A DNA stretch of 64,000 bases from Phytopseudomonas dryadis (GCF_004327355.1 NZ_QJUM01000010.1:114955-178954), one strand, 5' to 3'; positions 1-9,609 are shown, counted from the stretch's first letter. Made by a program: numbers and translations. The notes: a model not told the origin generated them from the letters alone.

Positions 1-1212
1 CTGGTGGCTGGCGATACCGATGCTGGTCTCGCCATCCATGGCCTCCTTGAGGCGCTCGGTCACCCCGGTGAACAGCTCGGTGAGCTTGGAGAAACCCTTC
101 TTCAACTCCAGGCCCAGTTCGATCAGATGCCCGGGCACCACGCCGCCGACGAACCGGTGACGGGGGCGCTCGCGACCTTCCATGTCCTCGCCGGGTTTGA
201 AATCGGCCAGCTGTTCGCAGGCGCTGAACATGAACTGCTGGTGGCTCTTGAGCTCGCGCGCCAACTCCGGCACCTGTTCGATCAGCCGCCCCAGATCCCC
301 CGGCAGGGGGTGCTGGGCAAGCAGCTTGCTCAGGTTCTTGGCGGTCTGCTCCAGCCAGTCGGCCGTTGAGCGCAGGCGGGTGAAGTGGGCGAAATGGCCG
401 ATCGCCTTGTCCGGCAGGTGGTGGCCCTCGTCGAAGATATACAGGGTTTCCCGCGGGTCGGGCAGCACCGCACCGCCGCCCAGGGCCAGGTCGGCCAACA
501 CCATGTCGTGGTTGGTGACGATCACGTCGACCTTGCCCATGCCCTCGCGCGCCTTGTAGAAGGCGCACTGCTGAAAGTTGGGGCAGTGCCGGCCGGTGCA
601 CTGGCTGTGATCCGTGGTCAGTTGCGACCAGCGGCTGTCTTCCAGCTCCTGGGGCCAGCTGTCACGGTCGCCATCCCACTTGTTGCCGGCCAGCTTCTCG
701 ATCATCGCGGTGAAGAGCTTCTGCCCCTCCTCGTCGACATCGATGCGAAAGCCCTCTTCCTCGAACAACTGGGCGGTGCTGCTCTGCGCCTGGCCTTCCT
801 GCAATAGCACGTCAAGCTTGGACAGACACAGATAGCGGCCACGGCCCTTGGCCAGGGCGAAGCTGAAACTCAGCCCGCTGTTGCGCATCAGATCCGGCAG
901 ATCCTTGTGCACGATCTGCTCCTGCAGGGCCACGGTCGCCGTGGCGATCACCAGGCGCTTGCCAGCGGCCTTGGCCGTGGGGATCACGGCCATGCTGTAG
1001 GCCACGGTCTTGCCGGTACCGGTGCCCGCCTCGATCGCCACCACGGCCGGATCGCCCTCGCGCCGCCCCTCGTCGTCGACCTTGATGCTGCCCAGCACCT
1101 TGGCGACCTCGGCGATCATCAGGCGCTGCCCATAGCGCGGCTTGAGCCCCTTGGACTCGAGAAAACGGGAATAGGCGCCCTGGATCTGGGACTTGAGTTC
1201 GGTACTGAGCAT
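1..1212 (-). CDS. dinG: ATP-dependent DNA helicase DinG (3' part outside window)
   Basis: Structure-specific superfamily 2 helicase of the XPD/DinG group that unwinds R-loops and forked DNA during SOS repair. The first 404 codons are present; the usual length is about 715, so the C-terminal half lies beyond the left edge. Visible are the Walker A motif EAGTGTGKT at about residues 61-69, a DEGHH Walker B box near residue 260, and cysteines of the iron-sulfur domain (YLCLSK near 127 and CTGRHCPNFQQC near 203-214). The start ATG at 1212 lies 20 bases downstream of a LexA-type box, which supports SOS control. Identification is secure. Confidence 0.95.
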   Translation of the reverse strand, partial: MLSTELKSQIQGAYSRFLESKGLKPRYGQRLMIAEVAKVLGSIKVDDEGRREGDPAVVAIEAGTGTGKTVAYSMAVIPTAKAAGKRLVIATATVALQEQIVHKDLPDLMRNSGLSFSFALAKGRGRYLCLSKLDVLLQEGQAQSSTAQLFEEEGFRIDVDEEGQKLFTAMIEKLAGNKWDGDRDSWPQELEDSRWSQLTTDHSQCTGRHCPNFQQCAFYKAREGMGKVDVIVTNHDMVLADLALGGGAVLPDPRETLYIFDEGHHLPDKAIGHFAHFTRLRSTADWLEQTAKNLSKLLAQHPLPGDLGRLIEQVPELARELKSHQQFMFSACEQLADFKPGEDMEGRERPRHRFVGGVVPGHLIELGLELKKGFSKLTELFTGVTERLKEAMDGETSIGIASHQ

Positions 1213-1232
1213 GGGAAATCTGAGGTAAAAGG

Positions 1233-1248
1233 CTGGATATATTTTCAG
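1233..1248 (-). promoter_or_regulatory. LexA (SOS) box of dinG
   Basis: The sequence CTGGATATATTTTCAG fits the CTG-N10-CAG SOS operator with an AT-rich centre. It lies 20 bases upstream of the dinG start codon, where LexA binding would block transcription. E. coli dinG is a known LexA target; regulation here is inferred from the site. Confidence 0.8.
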
Positions 1249-1496
1249 TGTTCGCAAACGGCCGCTATCATAGCGCGCTAATCGCCCGAGCGCTGACTCG
1301 CCTGCCAAAACACCGAGAACGGGCCGCCGCGCACGGAGTGAAACCCTCAGCACCCTGTTTCCGAGCTGTCGCTTCGCGCGTCCCCTGCGGGATCGCACTG
1401 CCGCACGTCTGCCGCCCGCGACGTCCAGGCCTGTATCCCGCGCAGCGGGGCCGACGCCCAGCAGATCGTAAACGGGGCCTCGACCGGAGCGCCTGA

Positions 1497-1961
1497 ATGC
1501 AACCCTATTCCTTCATCTATACCCTGCACCTGCTCGCCGCCCTGATCTGGGTCGGCGGCATGTTCTTCGCCTGGATGGTACTGCGCCCGGCCAGCGTGGC
1601 CGCGTTGCCGGCGCCGGCCCGGCTGACGCTGTGGCTGGAGGTGTTCCGGCGCTTCTTCCAGTGGGTATGGGTCGCCGTCCTGCTGCTGCCGCTCAGCGGC
1701 GTCGGCATGCTGCACATGGGCTTCAGCGGCTTCGACGGCGCGCCGCGCTACGTGCACGTCATGATCGGGCTGTACCTGGCCATGCTGGCGTTGTTCCTGC
1801 GCATCCAGGCCTTGCAGCTACCGGCCTTGCGTCGCGCCGTTCAAGCCGAGGACTGGCCGGCAGGCGGCGCGGTACTGGGACACATCCGCCGTCTGGTGGC
1901 GATCAACCTGCTGCTGGGCCTGCTGGTGGTCGCCGTGGCGGCTGCCCGCCCAAGCTTCTGA
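1497..1961 (+). CDS. CopD-like four-helix inner-membrane protein
   Basis: A 154-residue integral membrane protein with four hydrophobic segments. It starts MQPYSFIYTLHLLAALIWVG and has the HxxAAxxWVGGMFF signature at the start of helix 1 seen in CopD-domain and related small membrane proteins. Conserved histidines and arginines at helix ends (RFFQW, HVMIG) are compatible with a haem- or copper-associated role, but nothing proves it. The start is set by GGAG eight bases upstream of the ATG. It is divergent from dinG and convergent with the collagen-like gene that follows. Family assignment is by general appearance. Confidence 0.7.
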   Translation: MQPYSFIYTLHLLAALIWVGGMFFAWMVLRPASVAALPAPARLTLWLEVFRRFFQWVWVAVLLLPLSGVGMLHMGFSGFDGAPRYVHVMIGLYLAMLALFLRIQALQLPALRRAVQAEDWPAGGAVLGHIRRLVAINLLLGLLVVAVAAARPSF

Positions 1962-1983
1962 CGAGCAGAGCACGGGCATCGGT

Positions 1984-2748
1984 TCAGAAACGCACCACGT
2001 CCAGACGTCCGGCGGTTCCCGCCACACCGGGCTGGCCGGCACGCCCGGGCGCACCAGCGGCGGCCCCCCGGGTGCTGTAGATCCAGCAGCCCTTGGCAGC
2101 ACCGCCGGCACCGGCATTGCCCGGCGCCCCGGCCGGGCCACCGTGGCCACCCTCGAGACGCACCTGCAGACGCTCCAGCGGGAAGTCCGCGGGCACTTCC
2201 AGGCGCACCTGACCACCAGGGGCGCCAGGCTGGCCATCGGTGCCATCCTGGCCATCATGCCCGGCGCTGGACTGGCCCCAGGCGCAGCCACCCGGCTTGC
2301 CGTCGGCACCATCGAGGCCGGCATAGCCCGGCGCGCCACGCCCCCCACGGGCATCGAGCAGCAGTTGTTCGGTGTTCACGCCTTGCAGGCGAATGGTCAG
2401 GGTACGTCCCGGCACTGCCGGACTCAGGGTGGTGCCCGCGGCGCCGGCTGCGCTGATCTGCGCACCCGAGGCGATGGCGCCCGAGCGCACCTGCAGACGG
2501 AACGCCTGCGCGGACGGGGCGATGCTGATCTGCGCATCGCGGCCCAGGCGCAATTCGTCGACGTGCAGTTCGGTCAGGCCGGGCGGAATCATCAGGGTGC
2601 CATGATCGGCTATCTCGAGGCGCTGCAATTGCAGCACGCTGCCACTGGCGGGCAGGCGCATGAACATATGCGACTGGACTTCGATCACCGCTTCGGCGAA
2701 CGCCAGCGGGCAGCACAGGGCAGCCAGCAGCAACAGCGTGCTACGCAT
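1984..2748 (-). CDS. secreted protein with collagen-like Gly-X-Y segment
   Basis: A 254-residue protein with a clear Sec signal peptide (MRSTLLLLAALCCPLAFAEA). A beta-rich middle part is followed from about residue 134 by glycine triplet stretches (GGRGAPGYAGLDGADGKPGG, then GHDGQDGTDGQPGAPGG) and a second Gly-rich tract (GGHGGPAGAPGNAGAGG). This resembles bacterial collagen-like proteins that form surface fibres or trimer stalks. Two cysteines (CAW and CWIY) could pair. The start overlaps the stop of the upstream DUF1145 gene by eight bases, so the two are probably translationally coupled. No enzymatic domain is recognised; function is unknown. Confidence 0.65.
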   Translation of the reverse strand: MRSTLLLLAALCCPLAFAEAVIEVQSHMFMRLPASGSVLQLQRLEIADHGTLMIPPGLTELHVDELRLGRDAQISIAPSAQAFRLQVRSGAIASGAQISAAGAAGTTLSPAVPGRTLTIRLQGVNTEQLLLDARGGRGAPGYAGLDGADGKPGGCAWGQSSAGHDGQDGTDGQPGAPGGQVRLEVPADFPLERLQVRLEGGHGGPAGAPGNAGAGGAAKGCWIYSTRGAAAGAPGRAGQPGVAGTAGRLDVVRF

Positions 2749-3022
2749 GCGCCACCTCCCCCTGTTGCCGCTGCGGCGTCAGTGTCCAGACATGCAGGAT
2801 GCCGAACGCCAGCACCAGCAGGCGCGCCGACCAGGGCTTCGTCTGCTCGCGCAAGCGGGCATTGAACAACGCCAGCTCGAGGCCATGCAGCACCAACACC
2901 GCAACACCGGCCAGTGCCAGCAACGCGGCGAAGGGTTGTGCGAAAGGATCGATCAGATTGGCCAGCACGACACACCAGAACAGTGCCGCCAGCAACTTGC
3001 CCAGCCCCAACAAAGTCTTCAT
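2741..3022 (-). CDS. DUF1145-type small membrane protein
   Basis: A 93-residue protein, MKTLLGLGKLLAALFWCVVL..., with three hydrophobic segments and a conserved look of the DUF1145 (YhhL) family. An in-frame ATG 54 bases upstream exists, but translation from 3022 gives a normal membrane-protein N-terminus and a GGGCGGGA purine-rich stretch directly upstream. Its 3' end overlaps the collagen-like gene by eight bases, which suggests a two-gene operon. Function of the family is not known. Confidence 0.7.
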   Translation of the reverse strand: MKTLLGLGKLLAALFWCVVLANLIDPFAQPFAALLALAGVAVLVLHGLELALFNARLREQTKPWSARLLVLAFGILHVWTLTPQRQQGEVAHA

Positions 3023-3197
3023 TCCCGCCCCTGACCGCTTATTGGTTTTGCGGCACCTTACTGCGTTTGAGGGCAAAGAAACCAGAGGGCTGAGGGAAAA
3101 CCCGCGTCACGGCGTGGCGCCTGCGGGACGGAGAAAAGCGCAGACCCCGGCCGATTCGTGACCGTGCCGGGGCCGCTACGCGCAGTGAAGCTCGGAT

Positions 3198-3833
3198 TTA
3201 TGGCTGGGCTTCGACTTCGGCTTCCACGCGACGGTTGATCGCACGACCGGCCTCGGTGGCATTATCGGCAACCGGGCGGCTCTCGCCGTAACCTACGGCA
3301 TTGACACGATCAGCGCCTACGCCATATTGGTTGACCAGCGCATCACGCACGGCATTGGCGCGGCGCTCGGACAGTCTCTGGTTGTAGGCGTCGGTACCGA
3401 CGGAGTCGGTGTGACCTTCGACCACGGTGGTGGTTTGCGGGTACTGCGCCATGAAATCGGCCAGGCTCTTGATGTCGCCGTAGCTTTCCTGCTTGACTTC
3501 GGCCTTGTCGAAATCGAATTTCACGTCAAGCTCGACGCGCACCGCTTCGGCGACGGGCTCGGGTGCGACCGGCTCCTCGACGATGGTTTCTTCGACCAGT
3601 ACCAGTTCTTCCTCGCCACCGGCCCCGTGCACCCAGCAATAGGCGGCGGCCATACCGGCGCCCACGACCGCACCACCGCCCGCCCAGGTCGAACTCTCGA
3701 TCGCACCCAGCGCGGCACCGCCGACGCCGCCGACAGCGGCGCAGGTTGGCCAGTCGGTTTTCTGGATGCCAGCGCAACCCGTCAGAAAGCTGGAAGCAAT
3801 GATCAGGGGTACCGCTTTCCTTGTAATGCTCAT
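3198..3833 (-). CDS. OmpA-family peptidoglycan-associated lipoprotein
   Basis: A 211-residue outer-membrane lipoprotein. The start at 3833 is fixed by AGGAGA nine bases upstream and gives a lipoprotein signal (MSITRKAVPLIIASSFLTGC, lipobox LTGC). Glycine-rich residues 30-70 resemble the YMGG/glycine-zipper linker of such proteins, followed by an acidic proline-rich spacer (EEPVAPEPVAEA). The C-terminal domain carries the OmpA peptidoglycan-binding motif (VVEGHTDSVGTDAYNQRLSE, then GYGESRPVADN and NRRVE). It should tether the outer membrane to peptidoglycan. It is divergent from the gene at 3997, with about 160 bases of shared promoter region. Confidence 0.9.
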   Translation of the reverse strand: MSITRKAVPLIIASSFLTGCAGIQKTDWPTCAAVGGVGGAALGAIESSTWAGGGAVVGAGMAAAYCWVHGAGGEEELVLVEETIVEEPVAPEPVAEAVRVELDVKFDFDKAEVKQESYGDIKSLADFMAQYPQTTTVVEGHTDSVGTDAYNQRLSERRANAVRDALVNQYGVGADRVNAVGYGESRPVADNATEAGRAINRRVEAEVEAQP

Positions 3834-3996
3834 ATGCAAGTCTCCTATGGGGAATCGGCCCAAAACCGACACTTTGGATTAAAGACGCCAGTTTTAGAAT
3901 CTGCCAGACATGTTTACGACACTCAGGCAGAACGAACAGTTCTAGGTCATTACGTCGCTGCGCGGTAGTCTTTTGTGATCTTCTCGAGGTTTTTCG

Positions 3997-4494
3997 ATGA
4001 TCGACGTCACATCTACCCGTACTCCACAGCAGGCCTTGGCCGCCCTGCTGGAACGTTATACCCCCAAGCGGCTGCTGCTGATCGGCGCCAGCGAGCTACC
4101 CGCGGTCGCCGCGTTTCAGCGCGCCCACCCGCACAGCCAGGTCGCCCATAGCACGGCGGGGGACCTGCCCAACGAGCTGGCGGCGCAACGCTTCGACCTC
4201 GCCCTGGTGGTCGACTGCCTGGAGCACCTGCCCAAACGCACTGGCCTGCAACTGCTCGGAGGGATACGCAATTTGAATGCCAGCCGTATCGCCGTTCTGG
4301 TAGACCTGGATGCCAGCGGCTGGCGCGACACCGATTTCTTCGCCCTGGCCCTGCAGGCCAGCGAGCGTTTCGAACGCGGCGAGCAGACGCTCAGCCTGTT
4401 CACCTACGATCTTCTGGAATACAAGCAGGTGCCCGACTGGCTCAATGCCAAGTTCTGGGCCAACCCGGACAACTTCGGCAAGTACTGGTGGTAA
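3997..4494 (+). CDS. DUF6231-type conserved protein
   Basis: A 165-residue soluble protein beginning [20 protein letters not shown]. Residues 25-110 look like a methyltransferase-like or Rossmann fold ([30 protein letters not shown]), but no full SAM-binding signature is present. The C-terminus [20 protein letters not shown] is typical of a Pseudomonas family I recall as DUF6231. It is followed four bases later by the YchJ gene, so the two are likely co-transcribed. Function unknown. Confidence 0.65.
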   Translation: MIDVTSTRTPQQALAALLERYTPKRLLLIGASELPAVAAFQRAHPHSQVAHSTAGDLPNELAAQRFDLALVVDCLEHLPKRTGLQLLGGIRNLNASRIAVLVDLDASGWRDTDFFALALQASERFERGEQTLSLFTYDLLEYKQVPDWLNAKFWANPDNFGKYWW

Positions 4495-4498
4495 GAGG

Positions 4499-4981
4499 AT
4501 GGCGAACAATACCCCGCGACCCAGTTGCCCCTGCGGCAGTGGCGATGCCCTGAGCGACTGCTGCGGCCGTTATCACGACGGCGTCCCGGCGCCCTGCGCC
4601 GAGAGCCTGATGCGCTCGCGCTATAGCGCCTACGTACTGGGCAATATCGATTACCTGCTGGCCACCACCCTGCCGGCGCAGCGCGCCGCGCTGGATGTCG
4701 ACGGCATACGCGCCTGGAGCCTGCGGAGCACCTGGCTCGGCCTGGAGGTCGAGCATGTCGAGGTGCTCGGCGGCCAACCCGAGCACGCCCGGGTCACTTT
4801 CGTCGCGCGCTGGCACGACACCGCCGGCGAGCATGCTCACCGCGAACGCTCGGCCTTCGTGCAACACGCCGGCCACTGGTACTTCATCGATCCGACCGTA
4901 GGGCTCGATGCCAAGCGCAACGATCCCTGCCCCTGCGCCAGCGGGCAGAAATTCAAGAAGTGCTGTGCGGCCTATCTATAA
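4499..4981 (+). CDS. YchJ-family SEC-C metal-binding protein
   Basis: A 160-residue protein with an SEC-C zinc motif at each end: [13 protein letters not shown] near the N-terminus and [13 protein letters not shown] at the C-terminus. Between them is the YchJ/NTF2-like domain ([51 protein letters not shown]). This is the normal architecture of YchJ/UPF0225 proteins. The ATG lies five bases after the preceding stop, with GAGG overlapping it. SEC-C motifs bind zinc and often contact the ribosome or SecB; the exact role of YchJ is unknown. Confidence 0.88.
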   Translation: MANNTPRPSCPCGSGDALSDCCGRYHDGVPAPCAESLMRSRYSAYVLGNIDYLLATTLPAQRAALDVDGIRAWSLRSTWLGLEVEHVEVLGGQPEHARVTFVARWHDTAGEHAHRERSAFVQHAGHWYFIDPTVGLDAKRNDPCPCASGQKFKKCCAAYL

Positions 4982-4996
4982 GAAAGAAGCCGCCGC

Positions 4997-5533
4997 TCAA
5001 TCGCGCAGCCTGAGGTGCGATACATCCGGCGCCGGCGCGGCCACTGGCGCCTTCAACTGGCCCATGTCGCTGCCCACCGGCGCCAGGCTGAACCGCGACA
5101 GATCGAGCACCGGCTCCGGCACATCCGCTACCGCGTCCTGCAGATCGTCGCCCAGCGCCGCCATACCGAAATCCGGGGCATCGACATCGCTGAACGCCGC
5201 CATGTACTCATCACGAGGCACCACCTGCAGGCGTCGCGCTGCCGGGGCTGCAACCGCCGGCTCCACGGCGGGCGGCGGCGCCAGTTCGATCTCCTCGATT
5301 TCCGGCTGCATGGCGCGCACCTCGACCCGTGCCCCGGCACGCTCCAGGGTGCTGCGGTACTTTTGCGCGGCTGCCACATCCAGGTTGTTCTTGATCACCA
5401 GGCGCCGCCCGGAGAACAGCAGGGCGATGCGTTGAGCATCGGCCTGGAACAGTTTGGCCAGATTGGCCTTGACCAGATCCGCTTCGGCTCCGGGTACCAG
5501 CTCCCCGGCGAATACGATCTCGTATCGCTCCAT
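4997..5533 (-). CDS. conserved protein of unknown function with Pro/Ala-rich tail
   Basis: A 178-residue protein. The start MERYEIVFAGELVPGAEADL is fixed by a strong AGGAGGGTGGAC ribosome site at correct spacing; a longer upstream reading is rejected. Residues 1-75 form a compact domain (LFQADAQRIALLFSGRRLVIKNNLD, KYRSTLERAGARVEV) that I have seen at the N-terminus of gammaproteobacterial membrane proteins but cannot name. Residues 80-178 are low-complexity Pro/Ala/Asp-rich and probably disordered. It is convergent with ychJ and divergent from the LEA-2 lipoprotein. Confidence 0.65.
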   Translation of the reverse strand: MERYEIVFAGELVPGAEADLVKANLAKLFQADAQRIALLFSGRRLVIKNNLDVAAAQKYRSTLERAGARVEVRAMQPEIEEIELAPPPAVEPAVAAPAARRLQVVPRDEYMAAFSDVDAPDFGMAALGDDLQDAVADVPEPVLDLSRFSLAPVGSDMGQLKAPVAAPAPDVSHLRLRD

Positions 5534-5664
5534 GTCCACCCTCCTTTCTCGATTCGCTTCCGCCGTCTGCCTACGGTAATAAAACGGCTTCAGTATGACG
5601 CAGCTTTTTGTAAGTGGCAGCCAGGCAGTAGCTTGATACACTGAGGCGTCGAACGGAGTATGAA

Positions 5665-6162
5665 ATGTTTTATCAGGCGCAAATGACAAGAATTCTCAGC
5701 CTAATGCTGTTTTTTGGCCTGTTTTCAGGCTTGAGCGGTTGCTCTACCTGGCTTTCCAGCAGTTTCGAAGACCCGGATGTACGCCTGGTCAAGGTCGATG
5801 TGCTCAGGGCCAAGTTGCTGGAACAGCGTTTCGTACTGCGCTTTCGCATCGACAACCCCAATGGCGTCAGCCTGCCGGTGCGGGGCCTGAACTACGTCGT
5901 GCACCTCAATGAGGTGATGCTGGCCGAAGGCGAATCGGAAACCTGGTTCACCGTGCCGGCGCATGGGCACCATGAGTTCGACGTACCGGTGCGTACCAAC
6001 CTCTGGCGCCACGTGCGCCAGGTGGTCAAGTTGCTCGAACAGCCCGACCAGCCGATCAGCTATCGCCTGCAGGGTGAAGTGAAAACCGGATTATTGTTCG
6101 GCCGTCGCGTGCACATGGCGCGCAATGGCGTGATAATTCCCGGTGATTTTCTTCCGGAGTAA
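5665..6162 (+). CDS. LEA type 2 (WHy-domain) lipoprotein
   Basis: A 165-residue protein with a lipoprotein signal (LSLMLFFGLFSGLSGC) followed by an LEA-2/WHy-like beta domain (FVLRFRIDNPNGVSLPVRGLNY, then VPVRTNLWRH). The NPN motif after a hydrophobic strand is characteristic. WHy-domain lipoproteins are envelope proteins linked to desiccation and stress tolerance; a specific role here is not visible. Translation probably starts at 5665 or at the in-frame ATG seven codons later (MTRILSLML), which would shorten the signal. It is followed six bases later by the His-rich SEC-C gene. Confidence 0.82.
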   Translation: MFYQAQMTRILSLMLFFGLFSGLSGCSTWLSSSFEDPDVRLVKVDVLRAKLLEQRFVLRFRIDNPNGVSLPVRGLNYVVHLNEVMLAEGESETWFTVPAHGHHEFDVPVRTNLWRHVRQVVKLLEQPDQPISYRLQGEVKTGLLFGRRVHMARNGVIIPGDFLPE

Positions 6163-6168
6163 CCGCGC

Positions 6169-6366
6169 ATGACCCAGCAACCCCACGTCCATGGCCCTGA
6201 CTGCAACCACGATCACGATCATGCCCACGACCACGGACACGTGCATGGCCCGCATTGCAACCACGGCCACCAGGAGCCGGTGCGCAACACCCTGAAGGAT
6301 GTCGGCCGCAACGATCCGTGCCCCTGCGGCAGCAGCAAGAAATTCAAGAAATGCCATGGCGCCTGA
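6169..6366 (+). CDS. small His-rich SEC-C metal-binding protein
   Basis: A 65-residue protein. The N-terminal half is almost entirely His/Asp/Cys repeats ([20 protein letters not shown]), and the C-terminal half is one SEC-C zinc motif ([19 protein letters not shown]) closely matching the SecA tail. The histidine tract should bind nickel, zinc or copper. It overlaps the start of the next gene by 11 bases. This is the third SEC-C motif within 2 kb, after the two in the YchJ gene. Confidence 0.85.
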   Translation: MTQQPHVHGPDCNHDHDHAHDHGHVHGPHCNHGHQEPVRNTLKDVGRNDPCPCGSSKKFKKCHGA

Positions 6367-6808
6367 GCGCCTCCTGATCCCGCTCGCCGTACTGCTGGTC
6401 ATTGCCCTGGCCCTGTACGCCCTGCATCTGTGGCGTCAGGTATGGGCTCGGCAGCGCTTGCAGGCGCAGGCCCGTGCCGCGCAACGCCAGCGCCTGCACG
6501 GCGACCTGCGGGTACTGGCCGGCTCCCTGCTCGACGGGCAACTGCCGTTGATCGAAGGCGCGATCCGCATCAAGGTGCTGCTCGACAACTACGATACCGA
6601 CTTGAGCCTGGCGCCGTCGCTGCAGGTATTCCAGCAGTTGTACGACGCCACGGCCCACGTCCCCACCCATGCCGACTGGCAGGCCCTGAGCCGTAGCGAA
6701 CGCCGCCAGCATGAACAGCACTTCGCTGCATTGATCCAGCGCCACCAGGCGCAGGCACACGACGCGGCGCGCTGGCTGCTCGCCGAGGGGCTTGGCGCCA
6801 GGCCATAG
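6356..6808 (+). CDS. DUF2489-type membrane-anchored protein
   Basis: A 150-residue protein with an N-terminal transmembrane helix ([21 protein letters not shown]) and a soluble, probably cytoplasmic alpha-helical domain rich in Arg and Gln ([35 protein letters not shown]). The [11 protein letters not shown] stretch fits DUF2489. The start ATG lies inside the end of the SEC-C gene in another frame, which implies translational coupling. Function unknown. Confidence 0.75.
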   Translation: MAPERLLIPLAVLLVIALALYALHLWRQVWARQRLQAQARAAQRQRLHGDLRVLAGSLLDGQLPLIEGAIRIKVLLDNYDTDLSLAPSLQVFQQLYDATAHVPTHADWQALSRSERRQHEQHFAALIQRHQAQAHDAARWLLAEGLGARP

Positions 6809-7030
6809 TGACCGGGGTCGATAGAACCTGGCGCCTTCCGGCGCACCGGCTTACCCGCCCCGGCAGGTTCCGGGCACTGCCGATCGGTTTATAGCGGCCA
6901 TGACGCTGGCCGCTCTTGCCAGCCGCTCTGGCGCTCTCTACCTTTACGCCCCACTGGCGCCTGGGTTCTCCAGGCCATCGCGGCGACACCGGGCCGCCCC
7001 TTACCCTGCGTCCTGCAAGGAGTCCGCTGC

Positions 7031-9562
7031 ATGCTATCGCGCGCTTTCCGCCCTCTCGCCACCATGAGCCTCGCCGGCATGCTGACCGGCCTGGTCGCCT
7101 TGAGCGGCTGCCAGTCCCTGGTCGACAGCCGCTACCGCGACAGCGTGCACCCGGATCAGGGCAGCTTCCGCGTACTGGGCCTGGCGCAGACCGCCTCGGT
7201 GCGACGCAACCCGCTGGGCATGCCGCTGATCGAAACCCATACCTTTCACGACGCCCTGTTCACCCTCGGCTACGTGCACGCCAGCGACAGGATCAGCCAG
7301 ATGGTCAGCATGCGCCTGATGGCCGAAGGGCGCCTGGCGGAAATGGCCGGCCCGGGCGTGCTGGAAATGGACCGCTTCATGCGTGCGGTGAACCTGAAGC
7401 AGAGCGCCGAGACTCTCTACAAGAATGCCTCGCCACGGCTCAAGGCGTTCTTCGAGGTCTATGCGCGCGGGGTCAACGCCTACCTGTTCCGCTACCGCGA
7501 CAAGCTGCCGATGGATCTGGCCGAAGCCGGCTACCGGCCGCCCTACTGGAAGCCCGAAGATTCGGTGCTGATCTTCTGCCTGCTCAACTTCGGCCTGTCG
7601 GTGAACCTGCAGGAAGAAATCGCCGCCCTGACCCTGGCCCAGAAGGTCGGCGCGGACAAGCTGGCCTGGCTGCTGCCCACCTACCCCGACGAGCCGCTGC
7701 CCTTCGAGGAGGCCGAGAAGCTCAAGGGCCTGGCGCTGGGCGGACGCATTCCCGGCCTGCAGGCGCTCGGTGCCGCCGCCGAGCAGGTCGCCGGACAACA
7801 TATGCTCGGCGTCGCCGCCTCCAACAACTGGGCCATCTCGCCGTCGCGCAGCCGCAGCGGCAAGAGCCTGCTGGCCAACGATACCCACCTGCCCCTGGCC
7901 CAGCCTTCGGTGTGGAGCTTCGTGCAGATCCGCGCGCCCAAATTCGAGGCGGCCGGGGTGACGGTCGCCGGGGTGCCGGCGGTGGTCGCCGGTTTCAACG
8001 GCAAGCTGGCCTGGGGCATGACCATGGTCATGGGCGACAACCAGGATCTGTTCCTGGAGCAGGTCAAACGCGAGGGCAACCGCCTGCACTACCTCGCCGA
8101 CGGCAAATGGCAGCCCGCCCGGGAACGCCAGGAAACCTTCTTCATCAAGGGCCAGAAACCGGTCCGCGAGAGCATTTTCGAAACCCGTCACGGGCCGCTG
8201 CTCAACTCGGTGCTGGGCGAGCGCAAGCACCCGCTGCAGCCGCTGCAACTGGAAAGCGGCTACGGCCTGGCGCTGCAGACCACCCAGTTCGAAGCGGACG
8301 CCAGCCTCGATGCCTTCTTCGACCTGTCACGGGCGCAATCGGTGGAGCAGGCCTTCGAGGCCGCCCGGGAAATCCGCGCCATGCCGCTGAACCTGGTGTT
8401 CGCCGATGCCCGGCACATCGGCTGGCAGGTCACCGGGCGCTTCCCCAACCGTCGTGGGGGGCTGGGGCTGGTGCCGTCGCCCGGCTGGGACGGGCGCTAC
8501 GAGTGGGACGGTTTCGCCGACCCCATGCTCCACCCCTACGACCAGGACCCGCAGCAGGGCTGGCTGGGCAGCGCCAACCAGCGCAGCGTACCGCGCGGCT
8601 ACGGCATGCAGTTGTCCAACTCCTGGTACTACCCGGAGCGTTACGAGCGCCTGGCGCAACTGGCGGGCGCAGGGCGTCACGACACCCAGAGCATGATCGC
8701 CATGCAGTACGACCAGACCTCGCCCTTCGTCGCCAAGCTGCAGGGCATGTTCGAGGCCCCTGGCATGGCCACCGCTCTGCGCGAGGCCATCGAGCGCCTG
8801 CCGGAAGCACAACGCGGCAAGGCCCGCGAAGCCCTGAGCCGGCTGATGGCGTTCGACGGCAAGCTGTCGGCGAGCTCGGCCGATGCCGCGGTCTACGGCG
8901 CCTTCCTCCACGAAAGCGCACGGCAGATCTTCCTCGACGAACTCGGCCCGGACACCTCGCCGGCCTGGCAAGCCCTGGTGGAAACCGCCAACAGCTCCTA
9001 TTCGGCCCAGGCCGATCATCTGCTCGGCCGCGACGACAGCCCCTTCTGGGATGACATCCGCACCGCGCAGAAGGAAGACAAGCCCGCCATCCTGGCGCGT
9101 AGCCTGGCGGCGGCCATCGAGCTGCTCGAAAGCCGCCTGGGCAGCGAGCGTACCGCCTGGCAGTGGGGCAAGCTGCACACCTATGAATGGGTCAGCGGCA
9201 GTACCCAGATGGCGCCCTACCTGAGCGCCAGCCAGCGCGCCGGCATCGCCTCGCTGAAAGGTTACCTGGATCGCGGCCCCTACCCGGCGGGCGGCGACCA
9301 CAGCACCCTGAACGTGTCGGCCTACCGCTGGGGCGATAACTTCGATACCTGGCTGATCCCGGCCATGCGCCTGATCGTCGACTTCGGCCGCGAAGAACCG
9401 ATGATCGGCCTGAACAGCTCCGGTCAGTCCGGCAATCCGGCCAGCCCGCATTACGCCGATGGCATCGACGCCTGGCGCCGCGCCCAGTACCTGAGCTTCC
9501 CGATGCAGCCGCAGAACCTGGAGAAGAGCTACGGCAGCAAACGCCTGCTGCTGACGCCCTGA
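7031..9562 (+). CDS. quiP: QuiP-type acyl-homoserine lactone acylase (penicillin acylase family)
   Basis: An 843-residue Ntn-hydrolase of the penicillin-amidase family, the size of P. aeruginosa QuiP, which cleaves the amide bond of long-chain AHL signals. AAGGAG precedes the start. The N-terminal signal ends in a lipobox-like LSGC (Cys27), so the protein may be a lipoprotein. The self-cleavage site and nucleophile lie at GVAASNNWA (Ser264), with an alpha chain before it and the beta chain after it. [16 protein letters not shown] and SANQR are further family motifs. It is preceded by about 220 bases with no gene. Substrate is inferred from similarity of size, motifs and the dinG-to-quiP neighbourhood. 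Confidence 0.88.
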   Translation: MLSRAFRPLATMSLAGMLTGLVALSGCQSLVDSRYRDSVHPDQGSFRVLGLAQTASVRRNPLGMPLIETHTFHDALFTLGYVHASDRISQMVSMRLMAEGRLAEMAGPGVLEMDRFMRAVNLKQSAETLYKNASPRLKAFFEVYARGVNAYLFRYRDKLPMDLAEAGYRPPYWKPEDSVLIFCLLNFGLSVNLQEEIAALTLAQKVGADKLAWLLPTYPDEPLPFEEAEKLKGLALGGRIPGLQALGAAAEQVAGQHMLGVAASNNWAISPSRSRSGKSLLANDTHLPLAQPSVWSFVQIRAPKFEAAGVTVAGVPAVVAGFNGKLAWGMTMVMGDNQDLFLEQVKREGNRLHYLADGKWQPARERQETFFIKGQKPVRESIFETRHGPLLNSVLGERKHPLQPLQLESGYGLALQTTQFEADASLDAFFDLSRAQSVEQAFEAAREIRAMPLNLVFADARHIGWQVTGRFPNRRGGLGLVPSPGWDGRYEWDGFADPMLHPYDQDPQQGWLGSANQRSVPRGYGMQLSNSWYYPERYERLAQLAGAGRHDTQSMIAMQYDQTSPFVAKLQGMFEAPGMATALREAIERLPEAQRGKAREALSRLMAFDGKLSASSADAAVYGAFLHESARQIFLDELGPDTSPAWQALVETANSSYSAQADHLLGRDDSPFWDDIRTAQKEDKPAILARSLAAAIELLESRLGSERTAWQWGKLHTYEWVSGSTQMAPYLSASQRAGIASLKGYLDRGPYPAGGDHSTLNVSAYRWGDNFDTWLIPAMRLIVDFGREEPMIGLNSSGQSGNPASPHYADGIDAWRRAQYLSFPMQPQNLEKSYGSKRLLLTP

Positions 9563-9609
9563 CGCGGTGCATGACGCACTGGCACAGGGCGTAAATTTCC
9601 CCTGTGCCC

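Noticed and set aside
7034..8248. 404-codon minus-strand frame opposite quiP
   Set aside because: Antisense shadow; His/Gln/Leu-rich with no recognisable domain.
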